Source: Clostridiales bacterium
Lineage (GTDB): Bacteria > Bacillota > Clostridia > Oscillospirales > Oscillospiraceae
Assembly (NCBI GenBank): GCA_019420945.1
Contig: JAHZGF010000017.1
Span: 1-64,000 of the forward strand
Direction: 5' to 3'
Length of the DNA: 64,000 nucleotides
The notes below the pieces were generated by a model. It ran no database searches, was not told the origin of the DNA, and saw only the letters and a program-made list of their open reading frames with translations. The position numbers and the translations under genes were made by a program. How positions within the stretch are numbered: position 1 is the first letter of the stretch; each line of letters opens with the position of its first letter. Shown here one piece after another: positions 44,013 through 52,525 of this stretch.

Positions 44013-45020
44013 ATGGCTAAGACCATTATTACTGCCGCTCTGACCGGCGCTATCACTCCTCACGGCTATGACGTGCCGGAGACCCCCGAGGCCATTGCCG
44101 CCTGCGCTTATGAGTGCTGGAAGGCTGGCGCCTCCGTTGTCCATCTGCACATGCGCGACGATCAGGGCGCTGGTGTCATGGATCCCGTGAAGTTCTATGA
44201 GACCATCAGCATTCTGCGCAACAAGTATCCTGACTGCGATGTCATCGTGAACTGCACCTCCTCCGGCGACAACCGTGTCTCCGATGACTCTCCCTATGGC
44301 AACGCTGTCCGCGTGCTGCATCATGCCAATGTTCCCGGCATCGAGATGGGCACTTTTGACGCTGGCTCCTTCAACTGGGGTATCCCCGGCGGTGTGTTCC
44401 ACAACTCCCCCAAGATGCTGTGCGATCTGGGCACCCTGTACCAGGAGAAGAACATCAAGCCCGAGTTTGAGATCTTTGATCTGGGCATGCTCCGGGCTGT
44501 GGGTGTGTACTGGAAGAAGGGCTTTGTAAAGGCTCCTCTGCACTTCCAGTTCTGCCTGGGCGTTGTGGGCGGCCTGGCTGCCACTCCCCACGACCTGCAG
44601 CTGCTGCTGGACGAGATGGAGCTGATGCAGAAGCGGGGCGATCTGCCTGCCGAGTGCACCTGGTCCGCTTTCGGTATCGGCAAGGGTCACCTGCCCGTCA
44701 TGTTCGCTGCCCTGGCCAACAACGGCAACATCCGCGTGGGCATGGAGGACAACGTGGTCTATGGCCGTACCGCTGACGGCAAGAAGATCATGGCTACCAA
44801 CCTGATGCTGGTGGAGCGCGCCGCCAATGCTGTCAAGGCCTACGGCAACGAGGTGGCTACCCCCGCCGAGGCCCGTGAGATGCTGGGCCTGCAGCCCCTG
44901 GATCTGGAGGCCACTCAGAAGGCTCTGGCCGCTGTCACCGTGGAGCAACTGGAGGCTGCCAAGGTTGAGGCCGCTGAGAAGTACGGCACCACCTATTTTG
45001 CCGCCAAGGGCATGGGCTGA
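44013..45020 (+). CDS. Beta-keto acid cleavage enzyme (BKACE/Kce family)
   Basis: A 335-residue TIM-barrel enzyme of the family that cleaves a beta-keto acid with acetyl-CoA to give acetoacetyl-CoA plus a shortened acyl product. Zinc ligands by alignment to Kce are H44 and H46 (VVHLHMRD) and E245 (RVGMEDN). The amine-binding Glu14 of lysine-pathway Kce is Ile14 here (LTGAITP), and Arg226 is Lys224 (GIGKGH), so 3-keto-5-aminohexanoate is unlikely as substrate. A C-terminal extension of about 35 residues is present. The ATG at 44013 gives the normal MAKTIITAALTG start. Placed between hbd and a hydroxyacid dehydrogenase, it probably takes that enzyme's keto product. Triacetate and dehydrocarnitine are candidate substrates. 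Confidence 0.88.
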   Translation: MAKTIITAALTGAITPHGYDVPETPEAIAACAYECWKAGASVVHLHMRDDQGAGVMDPVKFYETISILRNKYPDCDVIVNCTSSGDNRVSDDSPYGNAVRVLHHANVPGIEMGTFDAGSFNWGIPGGVFHNSPKMLCDLGTLYQEKNIKPEFEIFDLGMLRAVGVYWKKGFVKAPLHFQFCLGVVGGLAATPHDLQLLLDEMELMQKRGDLPAECTWSAFGIGKGHLPVMFAALANNGNIRVGMEDNVVYGRTADGKKIMATNLMLVERAANAVKAYGNEVATPAEAREMLGLQPLDLEATQKALAAVTVEQLEAAKVEAAEKYGTTYFAAKGMG

Positions 45021-45076
45021 TTGCCGGTTCTCCGTTGCATTTATCTGATGTAAATGATCTTCTGAGGTGAAATTAC

Positions 45077-46033
45077 ATGAAAAGCATTGATGAAATTAAG
45101 ACTGTCGCTGGTATCGGCGGCGGTGTCATCGGCGGCAGCTGGGCTGTCCTGTTTGCCATGAAGGGCTATGATGTCAACCTCTACGACATCAACGATGACT
45201 GCATTGCCAACGATGCCAAGACCATTGAGAGCAATCTGGACTTCCTGGCCCAGACCGGCGCCATCGAGGATAAGGACGCAATCAAGGCACGTATCCACTA
45301 CACCACCAGCATGGAAGAGGCCGTGAAGAATGCTATGTTCATTCAGGAGAGCGGCCCCGAGCGTCTGCCCATCAAGCAGAGCATGCTGGCCTCCATCGAG
45401 GAGTTCGCTCCCGCGGACGCCATCATCGCCACCTCTGCTTCCGGTCTGCCTCTGGGCCAGATCACCGAGAAGGCGGTCCATCCCGAGCGCTGCGTGGGCG
45501 GCCATCCCTACAATCCTCCTCATCTGATCCCCCTGGTGGAGATCACCAAGACCGAGAAGACCGACATGGCCAACGTGGAGCTGGCCAAGGAGTTCTATCA
45601 GAAGCTGGGCAAGGAGCCTGTGGTTCTGCACAAGGACTGCCCCGGCTACATCTGCAACCGTCTGCAGCTGGCGGTCTTCCGTGAGATGGTGGACCTGGTG
45701 GAGCGTGGCGTCTGCTCCGTGGAGGATGCCGACAAGGCTCTGACTTTTGGCCCCGCCATCCGCTGGGCTATCTTTGGTCACAATATGATCATGCAGCTGG
45801 GCAACAAGGACGGTATCTCCGGCATGATGGAGATGCTGGACGGCGGCTTCAACCTCTGCGGTGACATCGCCAACTGGACCAAGATCCCCGCCTCCTACAA
45901 GGAGATCGGCCAGGCCGGCGTCGACGAGATGATGAAGAACTTCCCCGACGAGATCGGCCACACCAACGCCGACTGCGCCCGCTACAGAGACAAGATGCTG
46001 ATCGAGATCCTGAAGCTCCATCACAAGTTCTAA
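45077..46033 (+). CDS. 3-hydroxyacid dehydrogenase, carnitine-dehydrogenase/lambda-crystallin type
   Basis: A 318-residue member of the 3-hydroxyacyl-CoA dehydrogenase superfamily, but of the branch with L-carnitine dehydrogenase and L-gulonate 3-dehydrogenase rather than Hbd. Cues are GIGGGVIGGSWAVLFAMKG, the NAD-binding start; SGPERLPIK; SASGLPLGQIT; GGHPYNPPHLIPLVEI with the catalytic His; and GPAIRWAIFGHNM. These enzymes oxidise a free 3-hydroxy acid to a 3-keto acid, the substrate type of the BKACE encoded 57 nt upstream. (S)-3-hydroxy-5-oxohexanoate dehydrogenase of phloroglucinol fermentation belongs to the same superfamily. GAGGTGA precedes the ATG. Last gene of the cluster, followed by a terminator. 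Confidence 0.85.
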   Translation: MKSIDEIKTVAGIGGGVIGGSWAVLFAMKGYDVNLYDINDDCIANDAKTIESNLDFLAQTGAIEDKDAIKARIHYTTSMEEAVKNAMFIQESGPERLPIKQSMLASIEEFAPADAIIATSASGLPLGQITEKAVHPERCVGGHPYNPPHLIPLVEITKTEKTDMANVELAKEFYQKLGKEPVVLHKDCPGYICNRLQLAVFREMVDLVERGVCSVEDADKALTFGPAIRWAIFGHNMIMQLGNKDGISGMMEMLDGGFNLCGDIANWTKIPASYKEIGQAGVDEMMKNFPDEIGHTNADCARYRDKMLIEILKLHHKF

Positions 46034-46054
46034 TTGATTCTCTGCTAAGCACAA

Positions 46055-46090
46055 AAAATGCCGCTGGAATTCCAGCGGCATTTTATTTTT
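46055..46090 (+). terminator. Terminator of the catabolic cluster
   Basis: AAAATGCCGCTGGAA (46055-46069) and TTCCAGCGGCATTTT (46070-46084) form a palindrome with T-rich sequence after it (ATTTTT). Confidence 0.85.
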
Positions 46091-46098
46091 CAATATTA

Positions 46099-46132
46099 AA
46101 ATTGCGCCGCTGAAGATTATGCGGCGCAATTT
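46099..46132 (-). terminator. Terminator for the small minus-strand gene
   Basis: AAATTGCGCCGC (46099-46110) pairs with GCGGCGCAATTT (46121-46132); on the minus strand a TTTAATATTG tail follows. Confidence 0.7.
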
Positions 46133-46152
46133 GCGTTATTAGGAATAGAGGA

Positions 46153-46488
46153 TTATTCTTTCGGCCGGCGTTTGTGAAGTTCAGTCACAACTTGAGAAAT
46201 CCAGCTTTGTACTTTCTCTTCTTCTTCCTTGGACATTTTTGAGGGGTCATAGACAAAGCAGCACTGGTCGTAGGCGCTTTCACTGCTCATACGGACCAAT
46301 AAGCCGTCTTTCTTAAAGGAGCCGTCAATACCCATGGAATCCACACCGTAGGTAGGGGAGTCCGGCTTCAGCAATTCCAGGATAATGTCATACATCGCGT
46401 AAAAATCCTCGTCTCCCAGATAGCCCAATACAGAGACAAGAGTGGTGCCATTTTTCAGTTGGATGGATTCCAGCCATTCTTGATTCAT
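46153..46488 (-). CDS. Hypothetical protein, 111 residues
   Basis: A soluble acidic protein with no motif I recognise. It has an alpha/beta look (TTLVSVLGYLGDEDFYAMYDIILELL), two neighbouring cysteines (QCCF), and an E/K-rich C-terminal helix. The ATG at 46488 has AGGAG about nine bases upstream. It is monocistronic between two terminated units. Confidence 0.6.
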   Translation of the reverse strand: MNQEWLESIQLKNGTTLVSVLGYLGDEDFYAMYDIILELLKPDSPTYGVDSMGIDGSFKKDGLLVRMSSESAYDQCCFVYDPSKMSKEEEEKVQSWISQVVTELHKRRPKE

Positions 46489-46643
46489 CAATATCATCTC
46501 CTATGAAAACTATACCATAGCTTCCACCTTTATTTCAACCTTATATAAATTTAATATGTTTTTGCTGTTCTTTCATGAGAAGTTGTGTTAAACTAGTGCT
46601 CGTGAAAACAATTATAATTATAAAGTATTATTGAGGTGTCACT

Positions 46644-47666
46644 GTGAAACTGATTACATTTGCCGTACCCTGCTATAATTCGGCTGCCTATATGGAACAT
46701 TGCATTCAAACTCTGCTGACTGCAGGTGAGGACGCGGAGATTATTCTTGTGGACGACGGTTCATCTGATGATACGCCTGCTATTGCGGATCGATATGCGG
46801 AGCAGTATCCTGAAATTGTTCGGGTGATTCACCAACCCAATGGAGGACATGGGGAAGGTGTTAACCAAGGAATCCGCAACGCCAACGGCATTTATTACAA
46901 AGTGGTCGACTCCGACGACTGGCTGGATACCCAGGCGCTGACTCGAGTGCTGGACCAGTTGCGCCAGTTCTACCGGGAAGGGAAGGAACTGGATCTGATG
47001 ATCTGCAATTATGTGTATGAGCATGTAGAAGACCAGACCAGTCATGCCGTCCATTATACGAATGTGTTTCCGGAGGGGCAGATCTTTGGTTGGGAGGATG
47101 TGGGCAAATTCCGCGAGTCCCAGTATTTGCTGATGCACTCTGCTATCTATCGAACTCAGTTGCTGAGAGACTGCGGACTGGAACTGCCCAAACATACTTT
47201 CTATGTGGACAATGTCTTTGTCTACCAGCCTCTGCCCTACGTCAAAACCATGTACTATATGAACGAGGACCTCTATCGTTATTTCATTGGCCGGCAGGAT
47301 CAGAGCGTCAATGAGCAGGTGATGGTCAAGCGGGTGGATCAGCAGATCCGGGTCACAAAGATTATGACAGAATGCTGCGATCTGAAGGAAATCGCCCAGA
47401 AATATCCCAGCTTGGCTAAATATATGTTCCGCTATCTGGCCATGATGTACACGATTTGCTCCATCTTGCTGGTGATTGATGGCTCTGAGGAGGCATTGGC
47501 AAAACGGGACAAGTTGTGGGAGGAACTGAAGGATTATAACGAGTCCCTCTATAAGAAACTGCGCTACCGCTCACTGGCTTTGGCCGCTAATCTGCCTGGA
47601 GCCCCCGGTAGATTTGTGGGTGTGATGGGTTACCATCTGTCTCAAAAAATCTTTAAATTTAACTGA
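46644..47666 (+). CDS. Family 2 glycosyltransferase
   Basis: A 340-residue GT2 enzyme: FAVPCYNSAAYMEHCI start, IILVDDGSSDDTP, and KVVDSDDWLD (the DxD metal site), with a C-terminal helical part of about 130 residues and no obvious membrane segment. It would transfer a sugar from an NDP donor to a cell-surface acceptor. The start is a GTG with GAGGTG upstream. It is monocistronic, with TATAATTATAAAG AT-rich DNA upstream. Confidence 0.86.
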   Translation: MKLITFAVPCYNSAAYMEHCIQTLLTAGEDAEIILVDDGSSDDTPAIADRYAEQYPEIVRVIHQPNGGHGEGVNQGIRNANGIYYKVVDSDDWLDTQALTRVLDQLRQFYREGKELDLMICNYVYEHVEDQTSHAVHYTNVFPEGQIFGWEDVGKFRESQYLLMHSAIYRTQLLRDCGLELPKHTFYVDNVFVYQPLPYVKTMYYMNEDLYRYFIGRQDQSVNEQVMVKRVDQQIRVTKIMTECCDLKEIAQKYPSLAKYMFRYLAMMYTICSILLVIDGSEEALAKRDKLWEELKDYNESLYKKLRYRSLALAANLPGAPGRFVGVMGYHLSQKIFKFN

Positions 47667-47682
47667 TAAAAATAGCCTTTCC

Positions 47683-47714
47683 ACCGGCGGGACAATCCCG
47701 CCGGTTTCCTTTTT
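47683..47714 (+). terminator. Terminator after the GT2 gene
   Basis: ACCGGCGGGA (47683-47692), loop CAA, TCCCGCCGGT (47696-47705), then a run of T. Confidence 0.85.
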
Positions 47715-47792
47715 TTCTCTTTTATCTTGACTTGCCCCCCACATCCCACGGTATACTAGAGAGGATGAGATTGAAACGCTGGAGGCCGTGTT

Positions 47793-49397
47793 ATGGAGCA
47801 TAAACTATTAAAGAACAAATATTTCCTCTATGTCACCGAGTTTTTTGCCGGCATGTCGGTGATGGCGGTGGAGTTGGGGGCCAGCCGCCTGATGGCGCCC
47901 TATTTTAGCTCCTCTCAGATCGTGTGGACGGTGATTATCGGTGTCATTATGATCGCCATGGCCATCGGAAATTTGTGGGGCGGAAGAATGGCAGATCAGA
48001 GCAAATCGCCGGACCGTCTTTATGGCCGTCTGATTATTGCGGCGATCTGGATTGCGCTGATTCCTTTTGTGGGAAGATGGTTGATTGCGGGAATCACCGT
48101 TTTGCTGGCGCTGTTTGTCACAAAAAATTTCTTGGTTTGGGCTGCTTTGGCCGCCTGCCTGGTGATTTTTGCTTTCCCCTGTGTGCTGTTGGGTACAGTG
48201 ACTCCTTCCTTGTCCAAATTTACGGTGGACAACCTGGATGATACCGGAAAAACGGTGGGACGACTCAACGCCTTAAACACCATCGGCAGTATCATCGGCA
48301 CCTTTTTGCCCACCTTTGTCACCATTCCTGCAGTAGGCACTGCCGCTACATTTCTGATTTTTGCCGCAGTGCTGCTGGGGATCAGCTTGGTGTACTTTAT
48401 TGGGGGACATAAACGGACGATAAAAGGGATAGTGGCGGGAATCCTTGTGATAGCCCTCTGCTTTGCAGTCCCTTCTTATAGTTTTGCATTCTGGCAGGAT
48501 GATATTGCCCTTGAGGATGAGTCTATCTACAACTATTTGCAGGTTACTGACGATGAAGAGAAAACCATTTTATCTACCAATGTGCTCTTTGGCGTCCAGT
48601 CTATCCAGGTGAAAGGGGAAGGCCTCACTGGAATGTACTATGACTATGCGCTGGCGGCTCCGGTCATGGCGGGCATGACAGGGCAGCAGAATGACCAGCG
48701 TTCGGTGATGATCTTGGGTATGGGCTCCGGTACCTATGCCTCCTATTGCAGCCGCTTTTTTCCAGGCACACAGATTCAGGGTGCCGAGATTGACCAGAAA
48801 ATCGCTGACATCGCCACAGAGTATTTTGCGTTGCCTGACGATGTGGATGTTGCCGTGGCAGATGGTCGGGCCTATCTGACGGCATCGGAGGAGCAATATG
48901 ACGTGATTATGGTGGATGCCTATCAGGATATTACCATTCCGTTTCAGCTTTCCAGCGTGGAATTCTTTACCGAGGTATCAGAACATCTGAAAGACGGCGG
49001 GGTGATGGTGGTCAATCTTAACATGGCCTCCAATCGAGAGGGCTCGATCAATGACTATCTCTGCGATACCATGGCGTCGGTGTTCCGGCATGTTTACACG
49101 GTGGATGTGCCCGGTAACACCAACCGGGAAGTGTTCTGCACCAATTCCGATGAGTTGCTGGACGTATTTGAGCGCAGCCGGGGAGAGTTGCAGAATCCGG
49201 AGTATGCTTCCGCCATGGAGCAGGTCAGCCAAAATATCACCGAATATCAGGCTGGAGATCTGATCCTGACGGATGACAAAGCCCCGGTTGAGCTGCTGGG
49301 TATGCAGGTGCTGGATGAAATCATTGCCGATGAGTTGGCCTATTACAAAGGACTATTTACCAGTGGCGGATTAAATTTGGATGCCTTGATGGGATAA
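47793..49397 (+). CDS. Membrane-anchored spermidine-synthase-like protein
   Basis: A 534-residue protein with an N-terminal polytopic part of about seven helices (1-225), including the FFAGMSVMAVELGASRLMAP motif, and a C-terminal Rossmann aminopropyltransferase-like domain (about 260-500) with ILGMGSGTYASYC, GAEIDQKI and MVDAYQDI. These fused MFS/spermidine-synthase proteins are common in Firmicutes, and their real reaction is uncertain. The canonical acidic GGGxGG binding loop is partly altered (GMGSGT). An AT-rich promoter region and GGAGG lie upstream. Confidence 0.85.
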   Translation: MEHKLLKNKYFLYVTEFFAGMSVMAVELGASRLMAPYFSSSQIVWTVIIGVIMIAMAIGNLWGGRMADQSKSPDRLYGRLIIAAIWIALIPFVGRWLIAGITVLLALFVTKNFLVWAALAACLVIFAFPCVLLGTVTPSLSKFTVDNLDDTGKTVGRLNALNTIGSIIGTFLPTFVTIPAVGTAATFLIFAAVLLGISLVYFIGGHKRTIKGIVAGILVIALCFAVPSYSFAFWQDDIALEDESIYNYLQVTDDEEKTILSTNVLFGVQSIQVKGEGLTGMYYDYALAAPVMAGMTGQQNDQRSVMILGMGSGTYASYCSRFFPGTQIQGAEIDQKIADIATEYFALPDDVDVAVADGRAYLTASEEQYDVIMVDAYQDITIPFQLSSVEFFTEVSEHLKDGGVMVVNLNMASNREGSINDYLCDTMASVFRHVYTVDVPGNTNREVFCTNSDELLDVFERSRGELQNPEYASAMEQVSQNITEYQAGDLILTDDKAPVELLGMQVLDEIIADELAYYKGLFTSGGLNLDALMG

Positions 49398-49428
49398 AAA
49401 AAGTGACGGCTGCGGCCGTCACTTTTTT
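49397..49428. terminator. Bidirectional terminator between convergent genes
   Basis: AAAAAAGTGACGGC (49397-49410), TGCG loop, GCCGTCACTTTTTT (49415-49428). Confidence 0.88.
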
Positions 49429-49433
49429 GTTGA

Positions 49434-50882
49434 TTAGATTTTGCGCATCTCTTCCAGCATATCATTTTTGATCTGCCAGAGCTTGGGGGAGAGATCCACA
49501 TAATAGCGATGGGGATTTTCAAAGCGCTTGACCTCTTCCCAGAGACGGTCAATCTGTTCACTGCAGTAGGTTCTGGACTCCTCGATGGTGGGAACCCGAT
49601 ATATCAGCTGTCCTCCGCGGAAAATGGGCTCTAAAATGCAGCGGGCAGTAAAGTTGGAGAAGTATTTCTTTTTCCAGGTGTTTTCCGGATCAAAGAGTTC
49701 GATGGGCTGGGTGTCATCGATTTCCTCATCATACAGACACATCACATCAGCAAAAGCTTCGCCGCTTTCGTTGTCATAGAGACGGTACACCTTTTTGAAA
49801 TGCGGCGTTGTAATTTTAGAGGCATTCTCACTTACTTTGATCTTCGGGATAATAACACCATTTTCATCCTCAATAGCGGCCAGCTTATAGACACATCCAA
49901 AGACAGGATCGCTTTTAGAGGTAATCATTCGCTCGCCGACACCGAAAGAATCCAGTTGGGCTCCCTGAACCAGCAAATCCCGGATCAGGTATTCGTCCAA
50001 AGAGTTGGAGGCCACAATTTTGCATTGAGTGAGTCCTGCGGCATCCAGCATTTTTCTGGCCTTCCGGGAGAGATAGGCCAGATCGCCGGAGTCAATGCGA
50101 ATGGCGCACTTGGTGATGCCCTTAGGCTCCAAAACCTCTTTAAACACTTTAATGGCATTGGGCACACCAGAACGAAGCACATTGTAGGTGTCCACCAAAA
50201 GGGTGGCGTTATTGGGATAGAGTTCGCAATAGGTTTTGAAAGCGGTGTACTCATCCGGGAACATCTGAACCCAGGAGTGAGCCATGGTGCCGGTGGCGGG
50301 TACGCCAAAATCCCGGTCCGCCTGGACACAGGCGGTTCCTGCACATCCGGCGATGTAGGAGGCCCGGGCACCAAAAATGGCGCCGGAAGCGCCCTGGGCT
50401 CGGCGGGAACCAAATTCAGCCACTGGCCGGCCGGCAGCGGCCCGGACGATGCGGTTTGCCTTGGTTGCGATCAGAGACTGATGATTAAGCTCCAGCAACA
50501 GATAAGTTTCAATAAACTGGGCCTGCACTGCCGGGGCACGGACTGTCAGGATGGGCTCGCCGGGGAAGATAGGGGTACCTTCCGGTACTGCCCAGATATC
50601 ACCGGTAAATTTAAAATTGCGGAGGTAGTCCAAAAACGCAGGTGTAAAGCCACCTTTGCCCCGCAGATATTCGATATCTTCCTCAGTAAAGTGAAGATTC
50701 TGAATATACTGAATGACTTGCTCCAGGCCGGCGGCGATGGCGAAGCCACCACCGTCAGGAACCCGGCGGAAAAAGATGTCGAAATAGGTGATTCGGTCCC
50801 GCAGGGGAGTTTGGAAATATCCGTTTGCCATGGACAGTTCATAGAAGTCACACAGCATGGTATAGTTCACGCGTTGGTCCAT
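49434..50882 (-). CDS. pncB: Nicotinate phosphoribosyltransferase
   Basis: A 482-residue NAPRTase that joins nicotinate to PRPP in NAD salvage. Visible features are NYTMLCDFYELSMANGYFQT at the start, EFGSRRAQG with conserved basic residues, and IRIDSGDLAYLSRKAR in the PRPP site. The length fits the Firmicutes type. I start at 50882 where GAGG lies seven bases upstream; the frame extends to 50948 without a site. Confidence 0.93.
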   Translation of the reverse strand: MDQRVNYTMLCDFYELSMANGYFQTPLRDRITYFDIFFRRVPDGGGFAIAAGLEQVIQYIQNLHFTEEDIEYLRGKGGFTPAFLDYLRNFKFTGDIWAVPEGTPIFPGEPILTVRAPAVQAQFIETYLLLELNHQSLIATKANRIVRAAAGRPVAEFGSRRAQGASGAIFGARASYIAGCAGTACVQADRDFGVPATGTMAHSWVQMFPDEYTAFKTYCELYPNNATLLVDTYNVLRSGVPNAIKVFKEVLEPKGITKCAIRIDSGDLAYLSRKARKMLDAAGLTQCKIVASNSLDEYLIRDLLVQGAQLDSFGVGERMITSKSDPVFGCVYKLAAIEDENGVIIPKIKVSENASKITTPHFKKVYRLYDNESGEAFADVMCLYDEEIDDTQPIELFDPENTWKKKYFSNFTARCILEPIFRGGQLIYRVPTIEESRTYCSEQIDRLWEEVKRFENPHRYYVDLSPKLWQIKNDMLEEMRKI

Positions 50883-51063
50883 TTTGATTCCTCGTTTCTG
50901 TGGAGGGATGCTGTCAGACTTTACCATAAAACAGCACCATCCGGTCACCGTTCAGCGGTGTTTGAATAGATAATATTATAGTCTTGACACCTGTAAAATG
51001 CAAGTCAATGTTTGCAAGATACGAAATCTGTGGTAAAATACCTGGAATAGGGGAGGGAAACCC

Positions 51064-51885
51064 ATGAGCCTGTTTTTATGTCCTATCTGCCGGCGGTCTC
51101 TGGTGCGAGAAGAGACACGCTATCGATGCGAAAACGGACACAGTTACGACATTGCATCGGCGGGCTATGTTCATTTGTTGCCGGCCAATCAAAAACATTC
51201 TTTGGTTCCGGGAGATGACAAGCAGATGGCTGCCGCCCGAAACCGTTTTTTAAACGGTGCCTGGTATCAACCGCTACGGGAGGCTATTGCTCGGATTGCA
51301 TTGGAAGTCATGCCAAGCCAGGGCACTTTTTTTGACTCGGGCTGTGGAGAGGGCTATTATACCACCGGGGTCAGGGCGGCGCTGGAAGGTGCCGACAAAG
51401 CCCCGGCGGTATATGGAATCGATATTTCCAAATATTCGCTGCGCTGGGCGGCCAAACGGGACAAATCCATCGAGTTTGCCGTGGCGTCGGCTTATCATCT
51501 GCCCATTCCCGATAACAGCGTGGATGTTCTGCTCAATTGCTTTTCGCCCTTAGCGGTGGATGAGTTCCGGCGGGTGATTCGCCCTGGCGGCTGTTTCTTG
51601 TATGTGGTTCCGGCACCCAGACACCTGTGGGAGCTTAAACAGGTGTTGTATGATGTGCCTTATGAGAATAAGGAGCAGCGCATTCCCTATGAAGGCTTTG
51701 AATACATCCGGGTGGATCGGGTGGAGAATCGCATTCTGTTGCCCGACAGCCAAACCATCCAGGATCTGTTTGGTATGACTCCCTACTTGTGGAAGACACC
51801 CAAACAGGGCATAGAGCGCCTTCGTCAGCTTGAGCGCCTGGAAGTGCAGATTGCTTTTGATCTGCATTTGTTTCGCCGAATCTGA
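51064..51885 (+). CDS. rlmA: 23S rRNA (guanine-N1-)-methyltransferase RlmA-like
   Basis: A 273-residue methyltransferase with an N-terminal zinc finger (CPICRR and CENGHSYD), the SAGYVHLL segment typical of RlmA, and a SAM-binding domain with FDSGCGEGYYTT. RlmA enzymes methylate G745 or G748 of 23S rRNA. AGGGGAGGG precedes the ATG. It converges with the PAP2 gene with only one base between stops. Confidence 0.9.
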   Translation: MSLFLCPICRRSLVREETRYRCENGHSYDIASAGYVHLLPANQKHSLVPGDDKQMAAARNRFLNGAWYQPLREAIARIALEVMPSQGTFFDSGCGEGYYTTGVRAALEGADKAPAVYGIDISKYSLRWAAKRDKSIEFAVASAYHLPIPDNSVDVLLNCFSPLAVDEFRRVIRPGGCFLYVVPAPRHLWELKQVLYDVPYENKEQRIPYEGFEYIRVDRVENRILLPDSQTIQDLFGMTPYLWKTPKQGIERLRQLERLEVQIAFDLHLFRRI

Positions 51886-51886
51886 T

Positions 51887-52456
51887 TTACCTGTTTTTCA
51901 ATCGCTGTTCCAGACGGTCATAGGGATTGGTGCAGAGCTTGTACAAGAAAAAGCTGCCTGCCAATCCTACACAAGTGCCCACTAGAACGTCTGTGGGGTA
52001 ATGAACGCCCACATAGAGACGACTAAAGGCGATCAATATGGCCAGCACAAGCGCCGGAATGCGGATGAAATTCCATTTGCGGTCCATGCTCCACATAAGG
52101 CTGCCTGCTACGGCAAATGAGGAGCAAGCGTGCCCGGATGGAAAAGAGTGGTCCGCAGGGCATTTCATCAACATGACAAGCTGTGGTAGCTGGGTATAGG
52201 GGCGGGGGCGTGCCACCAGGTTTTTCAGCAAAATGTTGTTGAACAGGAAGCAGACCAGCAGCGATACCAGGGCCAGAATACCGTATTTTCTGGTCTTTGG
52301 GATGATGGCCAGGACAAGCCCCAGAGCGATCCAGAACAAACCTGCATTGCCCAGTGTGCTGATGAATACCATGGGTCCGTTGAGCAGGGTCCAGCGCAGA
52401 TGTTCCTGGATCCAGAGCAGCAGACTGCTGTCTATATTTTGTACGATTTCTAACAT
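51887..52456 (-). CDS. PAP2-family membrane phosphatase
   Basis: A 189-residue protein with about five membrane helices and all three PAP2 motifs: KNLVARPRP (motif 1), PSGHACS (motif 2) and SRLYVGVHYPTD (motif 3). Such enzymes dephosphorylate undecaprenyl pyrophosphate or phosphatidate at the membrane outer face. No regulatory feature seen. Confidence 0.9.
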   Translation of the reverse strand: MLEIVQNIDSSLLLWIQEHLRWTLLNGPMVFISTLGNAGLFWIALGLVLAIIPKTRKYGILALVSLLVCFLFNNILLKNLVARPRPYTQLPQLVMLMKCPADHSFPSGHACSSFAVAGSLMWSMDRKWNFIRIPALVLAILIAFSRLYVGVHYPTDVLVGTCVGLAGSFFLYKLCTNPYDRLEQRLKNR

Positions 52457-52525
52457 AGTGTGCCTCCAAACTGTTTATTTGTCCTATTCTATCTTAAGGC
52501 ACTGCATGTGTAAAGGGTGAACGCA

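Noticed and set aside
44013..45020. Lysine-fermentation Kce as the role of the BKACE gene
   Set aside because: The amine-binding glutamate is Ile and no kamA, kamDE, kdd or kal gene is in the window.
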